From assembly GCF_947487605.1 (NCBI RefSeq), contig NZ_CANKXK010000001.1, positions 62,001-126,000 on the forward strand: a stretch of 64,000 bases of DNA, in the 5' to 3' direction. Positions 35,943 to 47,481 of this stretch are shown here, piece by piece. Each line of letters starts with the position of its first letter. The first letter of the stretch is position 1. The position numbers and the translations under genes are program-made. The stretch is from an uncultured Algibacter sp. GTDB lineage: Bacteria > Bacteroidota > Bacteroidia > Flavobacteriales > Flavobacteriaceae. Under the pieces are notes generated by a model that worked only from the letters and a program-made list of their open reading frames with translations, ran no database searches and was not told the origin of the DNA.

Positions 35943-36803
35943 CTATAAATTCTTAGTATGAAAACCAACCAATCCATCTATTGGTCTGCGTTGGAAGTTA
36001 CCTACTTTAAAGCCCATTTCTTGAGCCACGGCTTTAATCTCATCTTGAGAGAAATAAGCAATGGATCCTGCAAAGTGTACGGGAGCTGTTTTTAATTCTT
36101 CTTGATATTGAAAAATCATGTTTTTAGCAAATAGTCGAATTCCATCTTTTATAAGATTTATGGTATATTCTGAATCTTTATGTAAAAACATGAATTCGGC
36201 AAAATTTGCTAAATAAGCATTTGGACTTGGCTGCTTGTAAAGGTTGTATTTTATATAATCTGCTTCCATATTGTACTTAGCTCCAAAAGCTATTCTTACA
36301 TTTTCTGGCATATTATTAAAATAGTAATCTCTTATAAGTTGCTTGCCATAATAATTTCCAGATGCATCATCCATTAGTGTGTAACCAAGAGATAGGACGC
36401 GTTGGTGTAAAACCTCACCATCATAATAACTACAATTGGATCCTGTTCCTAAAATACAAACCACTGCGGCTTCTTTGGGATGGCTTATGGTAGCATAAAC
36501 AGCTGCTAAAGTATCTTCATTAACTTCTATATGTGCGGTAACAAATATGCTACTTAAAACACCTTTTAATAATTCTTTAGCATTTTCTGTACCACAACCT
36601 GCACCATAGAAAAAAACGTGTGTTACTTTTTCTTTATTATCTTTTAACTCGCTGCTTTTATTGATAATTTTAAACAGTTTTTTCTCGCTTAAAATTGCTG
36701 GATTCAACCCTTTGGTTCGAATCTTATCCATTAATTTTTTTCCGTTATTATCTACTGCCAACCAATCTGACTTAGTAGAACCACTATCAACAATTAAAAT
36801 CAT
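35943..36803 (-). CDS. BadF/BadG-type ATPase, N-acetylglucosamine-kinase-like
   Basis: 286 residues from the ATG at 36801-36803 (MILIVDSGSTKSDWLAVD), the conserved start; an upstream frame extension through the gapA terminator hairpin is not plausible. Motifs of the sugar-kinase/Hsp70 fold: phosphate 1 DSGSTKSDW, FYGAGCGTE, phosphate 2 VVCILGTGSNC, and the adenosine motif FAGSIAYFSQDEI. Likely phosphorylates an amino sugar such as GlcNAc; the substrate is a family-level inference. It lies downstream of gapA and pfkA on the same strand but behind a terminator. Confidence 0.85.
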   Translation of the reverse strand: MILIVDSGSTKSDWLAVDNNGKKLMDKIRTKGLNPAILSEKKLFKIINKSSELKDNKEKVTHVFFYGAGCGTENAKELLKGVLSSIFVTAHIEVNEDTLAAVYATISHPKEAAVVCILGTGSNCSYYDGEVLHQRVLSLGYTLMDDASGNYYGKQLIRDYYFNNMPENVRIAFGAKYNMEADYIKYNLYKQPSPNAYLANFAEFMFLHKDSEYTINLIKDGIRLFAKNMIFQYQEELKTAPVHFAGSIAYFSQDEIKAVAQEMGFKVGNFQRRPIDGLVGFHTKNL

Positions 36804-36820
36804 AAGTATAAAGATAAAAA

Positions 36821-36866
36821 AACTCCACAGACTACTGTGTACTTTACACAATAACTCTGTGGAGTT
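36821..36866 (-). terminator. Terminator after gapA
   Basis: AACTCCACAGA (36821-36831) pairs with TCTGTGGAGTT (36856-36866), with an inner stem TGTGTA/TACACA. On the minus strand it is followed by a U-rich run, 22 bases after the gapA stop. Some readthrough into the kinase-like gene is possible. Confidence 0.85.
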
Positions 36867-36887
36867 ATTATTATTAAATTATTTATA

Positions 36888-38893
<2,006 letters not shown>

Positions 38894-39054
38894 AAATTTT
38901 TCTAATTTGAAAGGTAAAATTACTAAACAAAAAGCACATATCTATAGCATTTACAGTAATTTAATGGGTCTGTTAATACTATAACGTTTTAGTTAATAAA
39001 AAAACCACATTTGTTATTATATTCAAGAGAAAATAATATTTAAAACGCCTGTTT

Positions 39055-42000
39055 TTAGTTCTCAGAAGATGATTTTATACTTATAAAATCTGGAAGAGGT
39101 TCTTCCTTTTTTTCTATAATTTCTTCTTCTGAAGCTTTATTTTTTTTCTTTGAATTTTTAAATAATCCCTGAATTAATTCTTTAAATGTATCGAAATCTA
39201 GGTTATAAGCAATACCAATACCTTGAGTATACCCAATTTCTTCACCAAAATTACGAATGCTATTTTCCCTATTAAATACTTTTGCTGTTAAAGTACCCTC
39301 TTCATTTAGGAGAAAATCTATTTCTACATCACCAGCAATAACTGTATCGGTAGCATCTGCCCCACCAACTGGCACCCCTACCTTACCATTTATAAGAACA
39401 CGGTCACTAATTTGTGTTTGTAGGGTAACCCCAAAACGATCGTTCGTTCTATAATCAGGTCTATTTTGACCAGCTTCATAATTTAATCCTAAATTAAATT
39501 TACTATCGCCGCTAGAAAAAATACCATTAATAATTCCATTAAGTCTTTCGGCTATAGTACCAGAGAAATTTAACTCGTTTAAACCTTTAGAAAATGACCC
39601 AGTAGAAAGTAAATATAGTGCTTGATTTTGTCTGTCGTCTTGCGATTCCAACCTGTATTGAAGCTCGGATTTAATGGTTGAATTTACGTTAGGAAATTCA
39701 AAATTAAAGTCTGGATCAGGTTGCTCTAAATCTCCTACTAAACTAATATTTAATTCTACAGGAATACTCCTGTTTATAGGATTATCAAGTAAAGGTGAAG
39801 GATTTGCTTGTGTTTTATAAATAGCTAGCATGTTTAATTGTGCTTTAAGCGGGTCTCCTTCCCATGCAATTGTTCCTCCTGGTTGCACCACAAACTCTTT
39901 CTGTATTAACCCTCCATAGGCAAAATTATAAACACCTTCGAATACTGAAAAATCTCCCCACATATTGAACTTTCCATTGGTGTTTATCTCAACTAAAAGC
40001 CCACCGCGACCATTCCCTTTTAGGGCATGACCTGTATTTTTATCTATAATAATTTCTAAATCTGCATCTTCTGTTACATCTAAATCAAAATCTAATTCTA
40101 GACCTTTTATCTCGTTAAAAACTATTTCTTTACCATCAATACGTGCTTGCTTTTCCTTTTTAGTAACAAAATGTATAAATGAATTATCTCCAAATGACTC
40201 CGTATCGTTTAAAGGAATTTTAAAAACAGTTCCAGCTTTTGTTTCTCCAACCACACTAATAACTAATTGTTCTGTAGGACCTTTTATACTAGCTGTACCA
40301 CCTATAAAGCCCGTGCCAAAATAAAGGGATTCTTCTTTTTCTTCGGTATCAAGTACTAATAATCTTTGCGTTTCAATATTTAAATCTAAGCGCCATTTCG
40401 ATAAGTTAATATGGCTAAGCGAACCATTTAATTCTCCATTTGAATTATGTCTTGTATCGGTAATTTGTAAATCTTTAAAAACAAAACTTTGATCTTTTAA
40501 ACCAACAATAGCATTGTTGTTGAATTGATAATCAACGTTGAGATAAGGGATTCTAAATCCAGAGTCGTTTAATTTTAGTTCGCCATCTATATCGGGCTTT
40601 TTTAAATCGCCATGTACTCTGGCTTTTCCAGACACCTTACCACGAATATCTGATAAAACATCTTCTAATAATGGATTTAATGGGATTAAATTAAACTCAT
40701 CAAAATTAAGATCTACATCAATATTTGATCGTTTACCTCTAACACTAATATCTCCGTTAGCACTAAAAGACTTTGAATCATCATCTTTAATAGAAACATC
40801 TACACTATAATTGGTTAAATTTTCATTGCCAGTAATTGTTGCATCAAAAGAACCTAAAGGGAAGTTATTCACTTTAAAATTATCTATTACTATTGTTGAA
40901 TTTGGCAAATAACTTCCATTTTTTTGAAGAATATCTAGCTTTCCATTCACATTACCTGCTAAAGCTAAACTATCTATATCTGGCGTTATTTTAGATAAGT
41001 CTATGTCTTTAAAATTAAGTTTTAAATCTTTTTGGGTTGAGTCTCTAATAAAACCAGACAGTTTAATTTCTTCATCATTATGATTGATTCTTAACTTATC
41101 AATATTAAATTTTGACAAATCTTTATTGAATGCTATTTTATTAAATCTGTCGTCAATTTCGTTTATAGACCAATTATAATCCTTAATAATAACATCGGAC
41201 TTTTTAAAGCCTATAACAGATTCATTATCCTGATTAATAGTATGATAAAAACTTAAATTGTAAATATCTTTATTACGCTTACCACCTTTAAACTCTGAGC
41301 GCATAAATAAGGTATCATTAATAGTAGCATTAATTAGACTGAACTTTGAAACGTCGTAATAATCTGTTTTCACACTATCAATCTCGACGTAGGTATTAAA
41401 TAATGGGTTACTATTATCTACTTGAATTTCAACATTTTCAACAAAATTATTTTTAAGTTTTATTTTAGGTGATTTAAAGGTAAGTCTAAATTCTTTTTCA
41501 TCGCTTTCCACACTCCCACGCAAATACGTATTGGTTCCAACTTCGATTTCTGGAAAAAATACTTCTAAAATTTTATTATATATTTTAAAATTAAAATCGA
41601 CACGCTGGTTATCTTCTACATTATGTGGAATGTAGTTAGCATAAATGTTTCCAAGTGAATTTTCGAATAACTTTTTAAGGTCTTTAAATGAAAATCTACC
41701 ATTCATTGAGCCTTCAATAATATCTGGAGAACTTACGTCTATATATCGTATACTATTATTGAATTGGGAATTGATATTAAATTCTTTAAAAAAATAAGTA
41801 TTGTGCTCATTTTTATAAGTAGTATTGGTTAAACTAATTTTTCCAACAGCATCATCAAAACTACTACCATTAACATTCATTTTTAAAGAACTATCAAAAA
41901 GAGAAATACTATCTTTCTTTATAAAATTTAGCGCATTCAAGTTTGCATAATCTACTTTGGATTGAAAATCATATTTCCTTACATCTTCAGAAAAATCAAC

Positions 42001-43497
42001 AAGACCACTAAAATTCATTGCCAAATTTGTATCATTGATAGATAGATTTCCATCAAAAATTCTATTTCTAATCGTTCCAGCAACCTTAGTTGCTTTATAA
42101 TTATATTTATTAAAGTTTACACTAAATACATCTCCTTGTACTTCTGTATTTATAGTTTCTGCTACAAACCCCTTTCCTTTAACATCTAAATCTAAAGAAA
42201 CATTGCCAACATTTGGGTCTTCAATTAAGGTTCCTAAATCGAAGTCTTCTAATATTACTTTACCACTATATTTAGCATCATCGATATTCTTTATTTCTGT
42301 AATCTCAAGATTAGAATCTACAAAACCCAATTCTGTATCAATCTCTATATCTGCATTAACGGTAGACGATGTAACTTTTGAAGTTCCAACTATTCTAAAC
42401 TTCCCCAATCGATCAAATGAAGAAGGTATAGCAGCTCCTAAAACATTAGGTAATAACGATTTTAAGTCGTTATAGGTAGATGATAAATTCTGAAACTTAC
42501 CATCCATCAAAAAATTATCTGGTTCTTTATTAAACAAGTTTTTAAAATTAATATCACCATAAATCTTGGTGTTTCTACTTGTGTTTAATCTTAAATTAGA
42601 TGTCTGTAAATTATTTAATGTTCCCGATAAATCTACATCGAACCGCGCTTTTTGTCCCACGCCAAATTCATTATAAATGGTGTTAAGTTCATCTAACAAC
42701 ACATTAGAATTTTTAAAGCTTGCTGAAATTAAAACTTTATCGGTAAAATATTGAAGATCTTCTCGCTTATAAGAAAACTTTAAATCCCCCTTTAAAACGG
42801 AATTTGGTGTATTAATTTGAAGATTATCAAACGTCATGTCTTGTAAAGTATACTTGAAATCGGTCATCATATTCTTCAAAACGATTCCTCTACTCGCTTT
42901 TAGCCCTAATGTGTTTATTCTAGCACTAACATCACTGCCTTTAATTAAAAAATTCGTTGCGTTAATATTTAGGTCGTAAAAATCAACAACCTTGGCGTTC
43001 TCTCTATTTTCATCTATCAACCTAAAATGGCCATCATAAATAGATACATCGCTTGACGATAATAAAAACGAACCATCTCCTTTTGTTGGGTTATCGCCTT
43101 CTAGTTTAGCAACAAAAACGTCTAAATTAGTATCCTTTGCTCCTTCATAGGTTTTTATATTAAATACCAAGTTCATAATATCAATATCTCCAAATACTAA
43201 TTTTCCTTGATAAAGATTTCGAAAACTTAATATTGATGTATTTAATTCGGTTATATTAATAAGTGTATCTTTCTTGTAATCTTCAACATAAATATTTTTA
43301 AGTTCAATGTCTCCATTAAATTGCAAACCAACTTTGTCTATATTAATATTGGTACCAAAGTCTTCATTTATACGTTTTGTCGCATAATTACCTAAACTTG
43401 TCTGAACAGCAGGAATAGAAAATACCAACACCAAAATGATGAATAAAAGCAGTAAAATAGCTGCTAACTTGTATAGTATTTTAAGGACTTTTTTGAT
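39055..43497 (-). CDS. tamB: TamB-type translocation/assembly module protein (start codon unusual)
   Basis: A very long (about 1,480 residues) inner-membrane-anchored periplasmic protein with the C-terminal DUF490/TamB domain, thought to bridge the membranes for lipid or outer-membrane protein transport. Repeated beta-strand modules fill most of it; the C-terminal domain includes GGLLVEINTNGKFNMWGDFSVFEGVYNF and ends with an acidic/lysine tail. The first usual start codon (TTG at 43434) lies inside the membrane anchor. In-frame codons upstream encode KKVLKILYKLAAILLLLF, the rest of a perfect signal anchor, preceded by ATC at 43495-43497, with no ATG, GTG or TTG before the stop at 43516. I therefore extend the gene to the ATC. 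Confidence 0.75.
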   Translation of the reverse strand: MKKVLKILYKLAAILLLLFIILVLVFSIPAVQTSLGNYATKRINEDFGTNINIDKVGLQFNGDIELKNIYVEDYKKDTLINITELNTSILSFRNLYQGKLVFGDIDIMNLVFNIKTYEGAKDTNLDVFVAKLEGDNPTKGDGSFLLSSSDVSIYDGHFRLIDENRENAKVVDFYDLNINATNFLIKGSDVSARINTLGLKASRGIVLKNMMTDFKYTLQDMTFDNLQINTPNSVLKGDLKFSYKREDLQYFTDKVLISASFKNSNVLLDELNTIYNEFGVGQKARFDVDLSGTLNNLQTSNLRLNTSRNTKIYGDINFKNLFNKEPDNFLMDGKFQNLSSTYNDLKSLLPNVLGAAIPSSFDRLGKFRIVGTSKVTSSTVNADIEIDTELGFVDSNLEITEIKNIDDAKYSGKVILEDFDLGTLIEDPNVGNVSLDLDVKGKGFVAETINTEVQGDVFSVNFNKYNYKATKVAGTIRNRIFDGNLSINDTNLAMNFSGLVDFSEDVRKYDFQSKVDYANLNALNFIKKDSISLFDSSLKMNVNGSSFDDAVGKISLTNTTYKNEHNTYFFKEFNINSQFNNSIRYIDVSSPDIIEGSMNGRFSFKDLKKLFENSLGNIYANYIPHNVEDNQRVDFNFKIYNKILEVFFPEIEVGTNTYLRGSVESDEKEFRLTFKSPKIKLKNNFVENVEIQVDNSNPLFNTYVEIDSVKTDYYDVSKFSLINATINDTLFMRSEFKGGKRNKDIYNLSFYHTINQDNESVIGFKKSDVIIKDYNWSINEIDDRFNKIAFNKDLSKFNIDKLRINHNDEEIKLSGFIRDSTQKDLKLNFKDIDLSKITPDIDSLALAGNVNGKLDILQKNGSYLPNSTIVIDNFKVNNFPLGSFDATITGNENLTNYSVDVSIKDDDSKSFSANGDISVRGKRSNIDVDLNFDEFNLIPLNPLLEDVLSDIRGKVSGKARVHGDLKKPDIDGELKLNDSGFRIPYLNVDYQFNNNAIVGLKDQSFVFKDLQITDTRHNSNGELNGSLSHINLSKWRLDLNIETQRLLVLDTEEKEESLYFGTGFIGGTASIKGPTEQLVISVVGETKAGTVFKIPLNDTESFGDNSFIHFVTKKEKQARIDGKEIVFNEIKGLELDFDLDVTEDADLEIIIDKNTGHALKGNGRGGLLVEINTNGKFNMWGDFSVFEGVYNFAYGGLIQKEFVVQPGGTIAWEGDPLKAQLNMLAIYKTQANPSPLLDNPINRSIPVELNISLVGDLEQPDPDFNFEFPNVNSTIKSELQYRLESQDDRQNQALYLLSTGSFSKGLNELNFSGTIAERLNGIINGIFSSGDSKFNLGLNYEAGQNRPDYRTNDRFGVTLQTQISDRVLINGKVGVPVGGADATDTVIAGDVEIDFLLNEEGTLTAKVFNRENSIRNFGEEIGYTQGIGIAYNLDFDTFKELIQGLFKNSKKKNKASEEEIIEKKEEPLPDFISIKSSSEN

Positions 43498-43530
43498 GTT
43501 GCTAAAGTTATAACTTTATTAAGAATAAAC

Positions 43531-43538
43531 TACATTTG
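43531..43538 (+). promoter_or_regulatory. -7 promoter element of tsaD
   Basis: TACATTTG, exact match to TAnnTTTG, start near 43545. It overlaps the leader of the divergent tamB transcript. Confidence 0.55.
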
Positions 43539-43579
43539 CATATACGGAATAATGAATTAAGCAGACGTTTATTCGTATT

Positions 43580-43587
43580 CAAAATTA
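43580..43587 (-). promoter_or_regulatory. -7 promoter element of tamB
   Basis: On the minus strand TAATTTTG, exact match to TAnnTTTG, start near 43573. The resulting leader reaches the proposed ATC start after about 76 bases and excludes a start further upstream. Confidence 0.5.
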
Positions 43588-43613
43588 ACAATTATTGTGC
43601 CTAATATTTATTA

Positions 43614-44636
43614 ATGTCTTCACAAAATATTTACATTCTCGGAATTGAATCGTCATGCGACGATACTGCTGCTGCTGTAATACATAACGGCAAAATTTTA
43701 AGCAATGTTGTTGCTAATCAAAAAATACATGAAGCTTATGGTGGTGTTGTACCAGAATTGGCCTCTCGAGCGCATCAACAAAACATTGTTCCTGTAGTAC
43801 ATGAAGCACTTAAAATAGCCAATGTTTCTAAAGAACAATTAAATGCCATTGCTTTTACTAGTGGTCCAGGTTTAATGGGTTCTTTACTAGTTGGAACTTC
43901 CTTTGCCAAGTCTCTAGCACTTGGCTTAAATATTCCACTAATTGATGTTAACCACATGAAAGCACATATTTTAGCGCATTTTATAGATGAAGAAGGATTT
44001 AATAAACCGCCGTTTCCATTTTTAGCGATGACAATTTCAGGCGGTCATACTCAAATTGTTAAGGTTGATAGCTATTTCGACATGACTGTTTTAGGAGAAA
44101 CTATTGACGATGCTGTTGGTGAAGCATTCGATAAAAGCGGAAAAATACTAGGTTTAGGCTATCCTGCAGGTCCAGAAATTGATAAACGCGCAAAGCTAGG
44201 AAACCCAAAAGCCTTTAAATTTACTAAACCAAAAGTAGCTGGATTAAATTTTAGTTTTTCTGGGTTAAAAACAGCTATTTTATATTTTATCCAGAGAGAA
44301 GTTCAAGCAAATTCGAATTTTATTAAAGAAAACCTTAATGATATTTGTGCATCCATTCAATATACAATTATTGGAATTTTAATAGAAAAATTGAAATTAG
44401 CGAGTAAAGAAACTAACATCAAACACATTGCTATAGGTGGTGGTGTATCTGCAAATTCTGGTATTAGGCAAGCTCTTAAAGATGGTGAACAAAAATTTGG
44501 CTGGACAACCTATATCCCAAAATTTGAATTCACAACCGATAATGCAGCTATGATTGCTATTGTTGGTTATTTAAAATACTTAGAAGGTAACTTTGCAGAA
44601 CAAAATGTAATGGCATCGGCACGGTTAAAAATTTAA
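43614..44636 (+). CDS. tsaD: tRNA N6-adenosine threonylcarbamoyltransferase
   Basis: Transfers threonylcarbamoyl to A37 of ANN-reading tRNAs (with TsaB and TsaE), an essential modification. 340 residues. Metal ligands H114 and H118 in NHMKAHILAHF; ILGIESSCDDTAAAVI at the N-terminus; AMTISGGHTQIVKV and AIGGGVSANSGIRQAL of the ASKHA fold; and the final Asp in EFTTDNAAMIA. Divergent from tamB. Confidence 0.98.
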   Translation: MSSQNIYILGIESSCDDTAAAVIHNGKILSNVVANQKIHEAYGGVVPELASRAHQQNIVPVVHEALKIANVSKEQLNAIAFTSGPGLMGSLLVGTSFAKSLALGLNIPLIDVNHMKAHILAHFIDEEGFNKPPFPFLAMTISGGHTQIVKVDSYFDMTVLGETIDDAVGEAFDKSGKILGLGYPAGPEIDKRAKLGNPKAFKFTKPKVAGLNFSFSGLKTAILYFIQREVQANSNFIKENLNDICASIQYTIIGILIEKLKLASKETNIKHIAIGGGVSANSGIRQALKDGEQKFGWTTYIPKFEFTTDNAAMIAIVGYLKYLEGNFAEQNVMASARLKI

Positions 44637-44718
44637 ACAATCATTCTTAATTTAAGTTATAAACAATCCTATCTTAAAAACTTAGTCTAAAATCATTTTA
44701 GCATTACATATTTAAGTA

Positions 44719-44726
44719 TAAATTTG
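44719..44726 (+). promoter_or_regulatory. -7 promoter element of the parvulin-rsmE operon
   Basis: TAAATTTG, exact match to TAnnTTTG, start near 44733. It overlaps a TTG codon (44724) that might otherwise be called as the gene start. Confidence 0.55.
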
Positions 44727-44750
44727 GATTTGAATTATAAACCCACAATA

Positions 44751-45389
44751 ATGCTTAAAAACATCCTACTCTACTTATTTATTATTACTTCTTCATTAGC
44801 TTCATCACAAAACTCTATAGAAAAAGATTTAGACAGTGTAACAAGTTTTGAAAAAGCCCAAGAATATTTAAAAACAAAAACTTTTAAAAAGAATAAATTC
44901 ATAGTTTTTAATGAAGAAAAGCACAAGACCACTATTGCTAAAGACCTTTTAAAACTTGGCTTAGGTGGTACAAAAACCTACGAAAACGATTATGAAAAAA
45001 CAGTCTATAAAGTTATAGAAAAAGCTGAAATTCCTTCATACAGAGCTTCATATATTTATTTAGATGGTACAAAACATACATCAAGTAAAATAGAGGCTAT
45101 TCAAAAAACCATCATTAGAAAATATAAAGATGGTGCTGGTTTCGGCTTTCTCGCAAAACAATATTCCATGGATGCCAGCGGTAAAAGAGGTGGCGATTCT
45201 GGTTGGTTTGCAAAATCTGATTATAATACAGCCATACAAAATCTTATTATTAATGACGACCATGGTTTAGACGCTATTTTTAAAGCAGAAATAACATCTA
45301 AAAATGCTTATTACGTTATTTTGAAAACTTTTGAACCAAAAAGTATTTCAGAAATTAAAGTTTTAAAGATTATTGACGACATTGAATAA
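44751..45389 (+). CDS. Exported parvulin-type peptidyl-prolyl isomerase
   Basis: 212 residues from the ATG at 44751 (MLKNILLYLFIITSSLASSQ, signal peptide). The C-terminal half is a rotamase (PpiC) domain: SYRASYIYLDG, FGFLAKQYSMDASGKRGGDSGWFAKSDYNTAIQNLI, and AEITSKNAYYVILKTFEP. It probably helps envelope proteins fold in the periplasm. The domain is single and the protein short compared with SurA. Its TAA stop overlaps the rsmE start (TAATG), so translation is coupled. Confidence 0.85.
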   Translation: MLKNILLYLFIITSSLASSQNSIEKDLDSVTSFEKAQEYLKTKTFKKNKFIVFNEEKHKTTIAKDLLKLGLGGTKTYENDYEKTVYKVIEKAEIPSYRASYIYLDGTKHTSSKIEAIQKTIIRKYKDGAGFGFLAKQYSMDASGKRGGDSGWFAKSDYNTAIQNLIINDDHGLDAIFKAEITSKNAYYVILKTFEPKSISEIKVLKIIDDIE

Positions 45390-46093
45390 TGCAGCTATTC
45401 TATAATCCTGAAATATCCGAAAATACCACGCAATTTTCTTTTAACAGAGAAGAAAGTAAACACATCGTAAAAGTATTGCGTAAAAAACAGGGAGATAGAT
45501 TACAAATTACAAATGGCAAAGGATTGCTTTTTAATGCAGAGATAGCTATTCCCGACATTAAAAATTGCTTGGTACACATACTATCAGAAACGAAGCAACC
45601 AAAACATAATTACAAGCTTCATTTAGCCGTTGCTCCTACCAAAATGAATGATCGTTACGAATGGTTCTTAGAAAAAGCGACCGAAATTGGTGTAGATACT
45701 ATCACGCCTATTATTTGCGACCGTAGTGAACGCAAAGTTATAAAACATGAACGTTTCGAAAAGATAATACAATCTGCAATGAAACAATCTCTAAACTACC
45801 ACTTACCTAAATTAAATGAAGCTATTTCATTTAAAAATTTTGTTGAACAAGATTTTGAAGGTGATTTGTTTATTGCACATTGTGAAGAAACAGATAAAAA
45901 ATCGCTAAAACAACAATTAAAGCCTAATCAAAATATTACTATTTTAATTGGTCCAGAAGGTGATTTTAGTGTTAAAGAAATCGAAATGGCTTTAGAAAAC
46001 AAGTTTATTCCAGTAACTTTGGGAGAAACGCGATTACGAACCGAAACGGCAGCAATTGTAGCATGTCATTCGGTGGCTTTTGTAAACGAATAA
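45389..46093 (+). CDS. rsmE: 16S rRNA (uracil1498-N3)-methyltransferase
   Basis: SPOUT-class methyltransferase for U1498 of 16S rRNA, 234 residues. Family features: an N-terminal PUA-like part (REESKHIVKVLRKKQGDRLQITNGKG), APTKMNDRYEWFLEKATEIGVDTITPIICDRSERK, the knot loop ILIGPEGDFSVKEIEMA and GETRLRTETAAIVA near the C-terminus. Coupled to the isomerase gene upstream; the DUF4159 gene starts 5 bases after its stop. Confidence 0.97.
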   Translation: MQLFYNPEISENTTQFSFNREESKHIVKVLRKKQGDRLQITNGKGLLFNAEIAIPDIKNCLVHILSETKQPKHNYKLHLAVAPTKMNDRYEWFLEKATEIGVDTITPIICDRSERKVIKHERFEKIIQSAMKQSLNYHLPKLNEAISFKNFVEQDFEGDLFIAHCEETDKKSLKQQLKPNQNITILIGPEGDFSVKEIEMALENKFIPVTLGETRLRTETAAIVACHSVAFVNE

Positions 46094-46098
46094 ATTGT

Positions 46099-46740
46099 AT
46101 GAAGTTATATTTATCATTTTTCTTATTTCTTTTTTCTATTTCAGTTTTTAGTCAAGATTTAGCTATATTAAAATACAAAGGTGGTGGTGATTGGTATGGG
46201 AATCCAACAGCTTTACCAAACTTAATTACCTATTGCAATAATAACATAAACACTAAAATAAACCCGAATCCACAAACGGTAGAGGTTGGGAGTCTTGATT
46301 TATTTCAATATCCATTAGTACACATGACGGGACATGGCAACGTGTTTTTTAATGAGGATGATGCTAAAAACCTACGAAACTATTTAATTTCTGGTGGTTT
46401 TTTACACATTGATGACAACTACGGAATGGAACCTTACATTACTAAAGAACTTAAAAAAGTATTTCCAAATACAGAACTAGTTGAGCTACCTGTAAACCAT
46501 CCTATATTCAATGTAGCATATAAATTTAATTCTGGTCTTCCTAAAATACATGAGCATGATGGAAAACGCCCGCAAGCTTTTGGCATTTTTCATGAAAACA
46601 GATTAGTACTACTATTTACTTATGAAAGTGATTTAGGTGATGGTTGGGAAGATGAAGCTATACATAACGACCCGCCAGATGTAAGAGAAAAAGCACTAAA
46701 AATGGGCGCGAATATTATTAAATATGCTTTTGAAAATTAA
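46099..46740 (+). CDS. DUF4159 exported protein
   Basis: 213 residues from the ATG at 46099 (MKLYLSFFLFLFSISVFSQ, signal peptide); an earlier in-frame ATG at 46063 lies inside rsmE and is rejected. The mature part is a DUF4159 domain of glutamine-amidotransferase-like fold: LVHMTGHGNVFFNEDDAKNLRNYLISGGFLHIDDNYG, ELPVNHPIF and HEHDGKRPQAFGIFHENRLVLLFTYESDLGDGWED. Function unknown; conserved in Bacteroidota. Follows rsmE in the same operon. Confidence 0.9.
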   Translation: MKLYLSFFLFLFSISVFSQDLAILKYKGGGDWYGNPTALPNLITYCNNNINTKINPNPQTVEVGSLDLFQYPLVHMTGHGNVFFNEDDAKNLRNYLISGGFLHIDDNYGMEPYITKELKKVFPNTELVELPVNHPIFNVAYKFNSGLPKIHEHDGKRPQAFGIFHENRLVLLFTYESDLGDGWEDEAIHNDPPDVREKALKMGANIIKYAFEN

Positions 46741-46764
46741 TTTTCATATCTTTAATGAATGGAC

Positions 46765-46965
46765 ATGGAGAATAAAATAAAGAAACATCATATTGGAGTG
46801 AAACTGTTTGCGTTCATTCTAGTACTTGCATTTATTTCACTTCCATTATCTTCTTTAAATGTGCACAGTTTTTCTAATAAAACTGGGGTGTATATTTGTA
46901 ACTCATCTTTTATGTGTTTCCCAATATCAACTCACCTATCATATTATTGCTCTGATTATCATTAA
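46765..46965 (+). CDS. Possible small exported protein
   Basis: 66 residues from the second ATG (MENKIKKHHIGVKLFAFILVLAFISLPLSSLNVHSF); an ATG at 46759 adds two residues. A basic start, one hydrophobic segment and three cysteines in the short tail (YICNSSFMCFPISTHLSYYCSDYH) suggest an exported peptide or a decayed remnant of a longer cysteine-containing protein. No family recognised. It lies between DUF4159 and the RNA methyltransferase in the same direction. Moderate doubt that it is real. Confidence 0.4.
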   Translation: MENKIKKHHIGVKLFAFILVLAFISLPLSSLNVHSFSNKTGVYICNSSFMCFPISTHLSYYCSDYH

Positions 46966-46970
46966 TAAAT

Positions 46971-47474
46971 TTGCAGCTAAACCACTATAATACAAGTTTC
47001 AAAAAACAAAGTTTCCCAATAACTCTGGTTTGCGATAATGTTACTAACGCTCCTAATATTGGTAGCTTGTTTCGTATTGCTGATGCTTTTGGAACTGAAA
47101 AATTAATTCTTTGTGGAAGAAATATTGTACTAGGTCGTAAAATAGCCAAAACATCTAGAGCAACAGAAAAAATGGTTACTTATGAAATTAAAGATTCTGC
47201 TGAAAACGTTGTAAAGGATTTTTTAGACAACGATTATCAAATAATTGCATTAGAAATCACAGATTCTAGCATCCCAATAACCGAGTTTAACTTTAGTAAA
47301 GAAAAACCAATCTGTTTGATTATAGGTGATGAAAATTTTGGAATTTCAGAAGCGATATTAAATATGGCGCATGCGGTAATTCATATTAATATGTTTGGCC
47401 AAAACAGTAGTATGAATGTTGTTCAAGCTTGTAATATTGCACTATATGAAATAACTAAACAATTAAAAGCTTAA
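46971..47474 (+). CDS. TrmH/SpoU-family RNA methyltransferase
   Basis: 167 residues of the SPOUT 2'-O-ribose methyltransferase type. Motifs: PITLVCDNVTNAPNIGSLFRIADAFG (motif 1, with the N-R pair), AKTSRATEKMV, PICLIIGDENFGISEAIL (motif 2) and INMFGQNSSMNVVQACNIALYE (motif 3, knot). Target, probably a tRNA or rRNA 2'-OH, is not defined. The only start codon that keeps the first strand is TTG at 46971; no ATG or GTG is available between the in-frame stop at 46953 and the core. The TTG lies in a TAAATTTG sequence that resembles a promoter. The last four bases overlap the convergent acetyltransferase gene. Confidence 0.88.
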   Translation: MQLNHYNTSFKKQSFPITLVCDNVTNAPNIGSLFRIADAFGTEKLILCGRNIVLGRKIAKTSRATEKMVTYEIKDSAENVVKDFLDNDYQIIALEITDSSIPITEFNFSKEKPICLIIGDENFGISEAILNMAHAVIHINMFGQNSSMNVVQACNIALYEITKQLKA

Positions 47475-47481
47475 AGCTTTT
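47465..47481. terminator. Small shared terminator over two convergent stop codons
   Basis: AAAAGCTT (47465-47472) and AAGCTTTT (47474-47481) form a short hairpin followed by T's on both strands; both converging genes end inside it, so the terminator is partly coding. Confidence 0.55.

Noticed and set aside
36804-36851. N-terminal extension of the kinase-like ATPase
   Set aside because: It would be encoded by the gapA terminator hairpin; the conserved family start MILIVDSGSTKSDW begins at 36803.
46063-46098. Earlier start for the DUF4159 protein
   Set aside because: It lies inside rsmE and puts 12 unrelated residues before a clear signal peptide.
46966-46973. TAAATTTG as promoter of the TrmH-like methyltransferase
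   Set aside because: It matches the -7 consensus but includes the only usable start codon (TTG 46971-46973). Transcription from it would leave the gene without a start that keeps the first conserved strand, so I did not annotate it as a promoter.
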